Assembly: GCF_002109385.1 (NCBI RefSeq)
Contig: NZ_CP020814.1
Coordinates: forward strand, 1,511,501 to 1,575,500
Source of the DNA: Halalkalibacter krulwichiae
GTDB lineage: Bacteria > Bacillota > Bacilli > Bacillales > Bacillaceae_D
DNA length: 64,000 nucleotides
Direction: 5' to 3'
Numbering within the stretch: the stretch's first letter is position 1; the number at the start of each line of letters is the position of its first letter. Position numbers and translations under genes: made by a program. The notes beneath the pieces were generated by a model. That model was not told where the DNA came from. It did not search any database and was given only the letters and a program-made list of their open reading frames with translations. This document shows positions 61,252-64,000 of this stretch, piece by piece.

Positions 61252-62667
61252 TTGAAAAAGCGAAATCTACTTATTACAACAGCATTAGTTGGGACAATGA
61301 CATTGGGAGGAATTGCACCGACGACTTTTGCCCATGATGCTCTTGGCTCAGATATTAACAAAGGCGAACGTCACGTATTCAATTTAGAAGAAATCGAGAG
61401 GTTAACAGCGAGCTTTAAAGATGGTTCGAAAAATGTGTCGAATTTCAGAGAGGCGGCAGCTGTCCAAATCAGTGAACTAAACGGTGTACAAAACAATACA
61501 GCTGATGTATACGCACATAAAGGTTATGCTTATTTAGGAACGCATACGGCAGCAGGTGGCAATGGGGGAGTTCGTGTTTTTGATTTACAAAACCCATCCA
61601 ATCCAGTTGAAGTGGCCGTATTCGCGGATGATATTCCACATACATGGCAAGAAAAGGTGATTGTGAAATCAGTCAATACCCCTCATTTTAAAGGAGATCT
61701 TGCAGCAGTTAGTATCCAGCAAACTTCTCGTAACAATGTGAACCGTCCGGACAGTAAAGGAGGCGTACTATTATATGATGTGACAGATCCAACCAATCCA
61801 CAGAAGCTAGGTTTCTATGAATTAGATCGTCGCATTACAGGAACGCATGAGCTCTATTTAACAACACAAGGTAACCGTGCACTTGTGTTAACGTCGAGTC
61901 CATATGCAGATTATTATACACATGGGGAAGATCAAGATTTTCAAATCATAGATGTGACAGATCCAACTAACCCTGATAAATTATGGGGCTGGGATCCACG
62001 CGAGCTTGAAGAAGTAGCCGAAGATTTCAATGGTTACCACTGGAATTCCCCAGATGGAAAAACTAGACCGGTCTTCAATCACAGTGTCATTACCGATAAT
62101 AATGCTCAGCATGCTTATGTTTCGATGTGGGATTTAGGAACGGTCATTTTTGATATTAAAGACCCTGAAAACCCAGTATACTTAGGAAGAACAGATTACA
62201 GGGATGATCAAAAAGGAGCCGCTCACTCTGCTGCGCTTGCTAAAGGGGGTACGGTGTTAATTGAGACTCGTGAAGTAGCCAACCCTATTGGTGACGGTTA
62301 TGAGAGTGCTTATGGTTATACGCGTATTTTTGATATTAAAGATAAGTCCAACCCTGTTTTGCTAAGTGAATTCACAACAGATCTTACGTATGATATTCCA
62401 GATAGCGGAAATGTAAGCACGTTCGCTAAAACAGTTCATGATCCTAAAGTACACGGCAACACATTGTATTTATCTTATTACTCTGGCGGGGTAGTGATGG
62501 TCGATATTACCGACCCAGCGAACCCTACTCAAATTGGTCAATATACTCCGGAGCAAGCCGATGTATGGGGTGTGTTTGTAGATCGTAACTATATCCTAGC
62601 ATCTGATATGGGGCAAGGATTGAAAGTGTTAACTCGCGGACAACAAGGAAATGGGAATGGCCGCTAA
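61252..62667 (+). CDS. Secreted LVIVD-repeat beta-propeller protein
   Basis: Protein of 471 residues starting at TTG 61252 after GGAGGG (61240-61245). A Sec signal peptide (MKKRNLLITTALVG, cleavage likely near TTFA-HD) directs it outside. About six LVIVD-type repeats follow, e.g. RVFDLQNPSNPVEVAVF, LLYDVTDPTNPQKLGFY, QIIDVTDPTNPDKLWGW, VIFDIKDPENPVYLGRT and VMVDITDPANPTQIGQY, which should form a beta-propeller. No anchor motif is visible at the C-terminus. Function unknown; adhesion or extracellular binding is possible. It is monocistronic. Confidence 0.9.
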   Translation: MKKRNLLITTALVGTMTLGGIAPTTFAHDALGSDINKGERHVFNLEEIERLTASFKDGSKNVSNFREAAAVQISELNGVQNNTADVYAHKGYAYLGTHTAAGGNGGVRVFDLQNPSNPVEVAVFADDIPHTWQEKVIVKSVNTPHFKGDLAAVSIQQTSRNNVNRPDSKGGVLLYDVTDPTNPQKLGFYELDRRITGTHELYLTTQGNRALVLTSSPYADYYTHGEDQDFQIIDVTDPTNPDKLWGWDPRELEEVAEDFNGYHWNSPDGKTRPVFNHSVITDNNAQHAYVSMWDLGTVIFDIKDPENPVYLGRTDYRDDQKGAAHSAALAKGGTVLIETREVANPIGDGYESAYGYTRIFDIKDKSNPVLLSEFTTDLTYDIPDSGNVSTFAKTVHDPKVHGNTLYLSYYSGGVVMVDITDPANPTQIGQYTPEQADVWGVFVDRNYILASDMGQGLKVLTRGQQGNGNGR

Positions 62668-62717
62668 TCTAACAGAATTGGTTTCATATAATATCTACAA
62701 TAAATAGATTGTTTGTC

Positions 62718-62759
62718 AGGTGGCTTAAGGGTTACGATTAACCCTTAAGCCACCTTTTT
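62718..62759 (+). terminator. Strong terminator after the LVIVD-protein gene
   Basis: A 17-bp perfect stem with arms AGGTGGCTTAAGGGTTA and its complement around CGAT, followed by TTTTT. Confidence 0.9.
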
Positions 62760-63068
62760 AACATCTGTAGCTGTTTAGTATATACAGATTTTATCATTCC
62801 TCTCAGTCCCTACTTTTTTGTTCTTCAATCATAATGAGAACTGATCGTACTTTTATCAACAATATGTAGAAAAAGCGAATCGATTTTCCTATATAGTGTA
62901 CGTATCGTTTGCGAAACACTCCTTTTAAAATAAGAGTAAGGTTAATTCTTAAGACCTTTCGTATTATTTTGAGAGGGCTTACAAAGGTGATGAAAAAGAC
63001 ATAAATTGTAGTAGAAATTTAAATATCGAATGTTATTGTCAATTTAATGTAGGAAGGAAGCGAGAGTT
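62760..63068. other. Intergenic region before the 3-hydroxyacyl-CoA dehydrogenase gene
   Basis: About 310 bases with no gene. It should contain the promoter of the downstream gene, but I see no convincing -35/-10 pair and no FadR-type TGAATGA/TCATTCA palindrome. Confidence 0.4.
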
Positions 63069-64000
63069 ATGACAAAGTCTTTTAAAGTTGGGGTTGTAGG
63101 AGCAGGAAATATGGGCTCTGGAATTGCACAAAAAATGGCGCAAGAAGGACTAGACGTTACGTTAGTCGATGTTACAGAAGAACAAGTTGAAAGAGGACTT
63201 GGAATTATTAAAAAGACTCTATCAGAGGGAGTCGAACGTGGTATCTTTAGTGAGGAGCAAGTAAGTGAAACACTGAATCGAATTCACGCAACACCATCCT
63301 ATGAAGCTTTAAAGGATGCAGATCTTGTAGTAGAAGCTGTCTTTGAAGACTTAAATGTTAAAGGGAATTTATTTCAAAAGCTTGATCAAATTTGTGAGGA
63401 GAAAACAATTCTTGCAACAAACACATCAAGCTTATATGTTAAGGATATAGCGGAATTCACGAATCGGCCTGAAAAAGTGATTGGAATGCACTATTTCTAT
63501 CACCCAGCAAAAAATAGATTAGTAGAGGTTATTCCACATCAAGAAACGAGTGAAGAGACGATTGAGACAACACTCTTAATTGGAAAGCTTCATAATAAAA
63601 CGTGTATTGTCGTAAAAGACTCACCAGGATTTGCTGTTAATCGTTATTTTGTTCCGTTTTTAAATGAATCGGTTCATTTATTGGAAGATGGAATCGCAAA
63701 TATTCCAACGATTGATGCTGCAGCGAAGCAAGGATTTGACATTGGAATGGGACCGTTTGAATTAATGAATGTAACAGGAGTTCCAATTGCTGAGCACTCG
63801 TGCACGTATTTAGCAAAGGAAATTAGTGAGTTCTATGCACCAAGTGACTTACTTAAAAAGCAAACAGAATTAAGAGAAAACTGGGATCTAAGTGGTGACA
63901 TTGATGAAAGCAAGTTTGCAGAAATTAACCGTCATCTCTATGCAACGGTTTTTGGTGTCGCTGGCGCACAAGTTGACGAAGGTGTAGCAAGTGTTGAAGA
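63069..64000 (+). CDS. 3-hydroxyacyl-CoA dehydrogenase (5' part)
   Basis: NAD-dependent 3-hydroxyacyl-CoA dehydrogenase, oxidising 3-hydroxyacyl-CoA to 3-oxoacyl-CoA. About 310 residues are visible; the gene leaves the window on the right. The Rossmann motif is VGVVGAGNMGSGIAQ at residues 6-20, the active-site region is TNTSSLYVKDIA followed by MHYFYHPAKNRLVEV (catalytic His), then the 3HCDH C-terminal domain with KDSPGFAVNRYFVP and GFDIGMGPFELMN. A second 3HCDH-like segment begins near residue 280. The ATG follows AGGAAGGAAGCGAG. It fits the fatty or aromatic acyl-CoA oxidation theme. Confidence 0.93.
   Translation, partial: MTKSFKVGVVGAGNMGSGIAQKMAQEGLDVTLVDVTEEQVERGLGIIKKTLSEGVERGIFSEEQVSETLNRIHATPSYEALKDADLVVEAVFEDLNVKGNLFQKLDQICEEKTILATNTSSLYVKDIAEFTNRPEKVIGMHYFYHPAKNRLVEVIPHQETSEETIETTLLIGKLHNKTCIVVKDSPGFAVNRYFVPFLNESVHLLEDGIANIPTIDAAAKQGFDIGMGPFELMNVTGVPIAEHSCTYLAKEISEFYAPSDLLKKQTELRENWDLSGDIDESKFAEINRHLYATVFGVAGAQVDEGVASVE

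Overview
The window looks like chromosomal DNA of a Gram-positive Bacillaceae member, possibly an alkaliphilic or environmental one. The reasons are AT-rich sequence, strong GGAGG-type ribosome binding sites, frequent TTG and GTG starts, CcpA-like cre boxes, hairpin-plus-T-run terminators and Bacillus-type gene families. The genus is inference. Almost the whole window is catabolic: organic-acid, aromatic-acid and amide or ester-like substrate uptake and breakdown, cut into regulated blocks. No rRNA, tRNA, CRISPR array, prophage or intact insertion sequence was seen.

Layout. (1) 1-1820: end of a TRAP transporter plus an MFS transporter. (2) 1912-8817: a PAS/AAA+/Fis sigma-54 activator, then an excellent -24/-12 promoter driving acyl-CoA dehydrogenase, ETF beta, ETF alpha and a FadF-like membrane ETF:menaquinone oxidoreductase. 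This is an acyl-CoA oxidation module feeding the quinone pool. (3) 8834-11760: amidase, GNAT and VOC genes. (4) 11779-23328: two IclR regulators, a CynX-type MFS transporter and a gentisate-type aromatic degradation cluster. The cluster holds two FAD monooxygenases, a thioesterase, an FAH-family hydrolase, a DinB-type maleylpyruvate isomerase, a gentisate dioxygenase, an unknown protein, a permease and a Dabb protein. (5) 23399-27213: two 2-hydroxyacyl-CoA dehydratase-like subunits and a class III CoA transferase. (6) 27489-38457: an orphan solute-binding protein, two tandem CapA-like metallophosphatases, CocE-like hydrolases, an alpha/beta hydrolase, a drug-type MFS pump and a LuxR regulator. 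(7) 38606-51486: a LacI regulator diverging from a long run of genes (third CapA-like protein, MmgE/PrpD protein, complete oligopeptide-type ABC importer, esterase, third CocE-like hydrolase). (8) 51487-60504: a MarR regulator with palindromic operators, then P450 - TRAP transporter - P450, then a GAF/PucR regulator. (9) 61182-64000: a secreted LVIVD-repeat protein and the start of a 3-hydroxyacyl-CoA dehydrogenase.

How it fits together. Aromatic acids would be hydroxylated to gentisate, ring-cleaved, isomerised and hydrolysed to central metabolites. Acyl-CoA products would be oxidised through the acyl-CoA dehydrogenase/ETF/FadF chain. Blocks 6-7 are the least explained part: three CapA-like proteins lie among three CocE-type hydrolases and peptide-type importers, with no capsule genes, which suggests an undescribed uptake-and-hydrolysis pathway. 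Block 8 couples an organic-anion importer to two P450s with an unusual I-helix.

Data quality. Six genes are each broken by one missing base, always in a run of 4-6 G or C (near 5284, 18402, 24101, 44683, 47321 and 54788). Adding one base restores a normal full-length family member each time, so I read these as probable homopolymer errors, although real mutation cannot be excluded.
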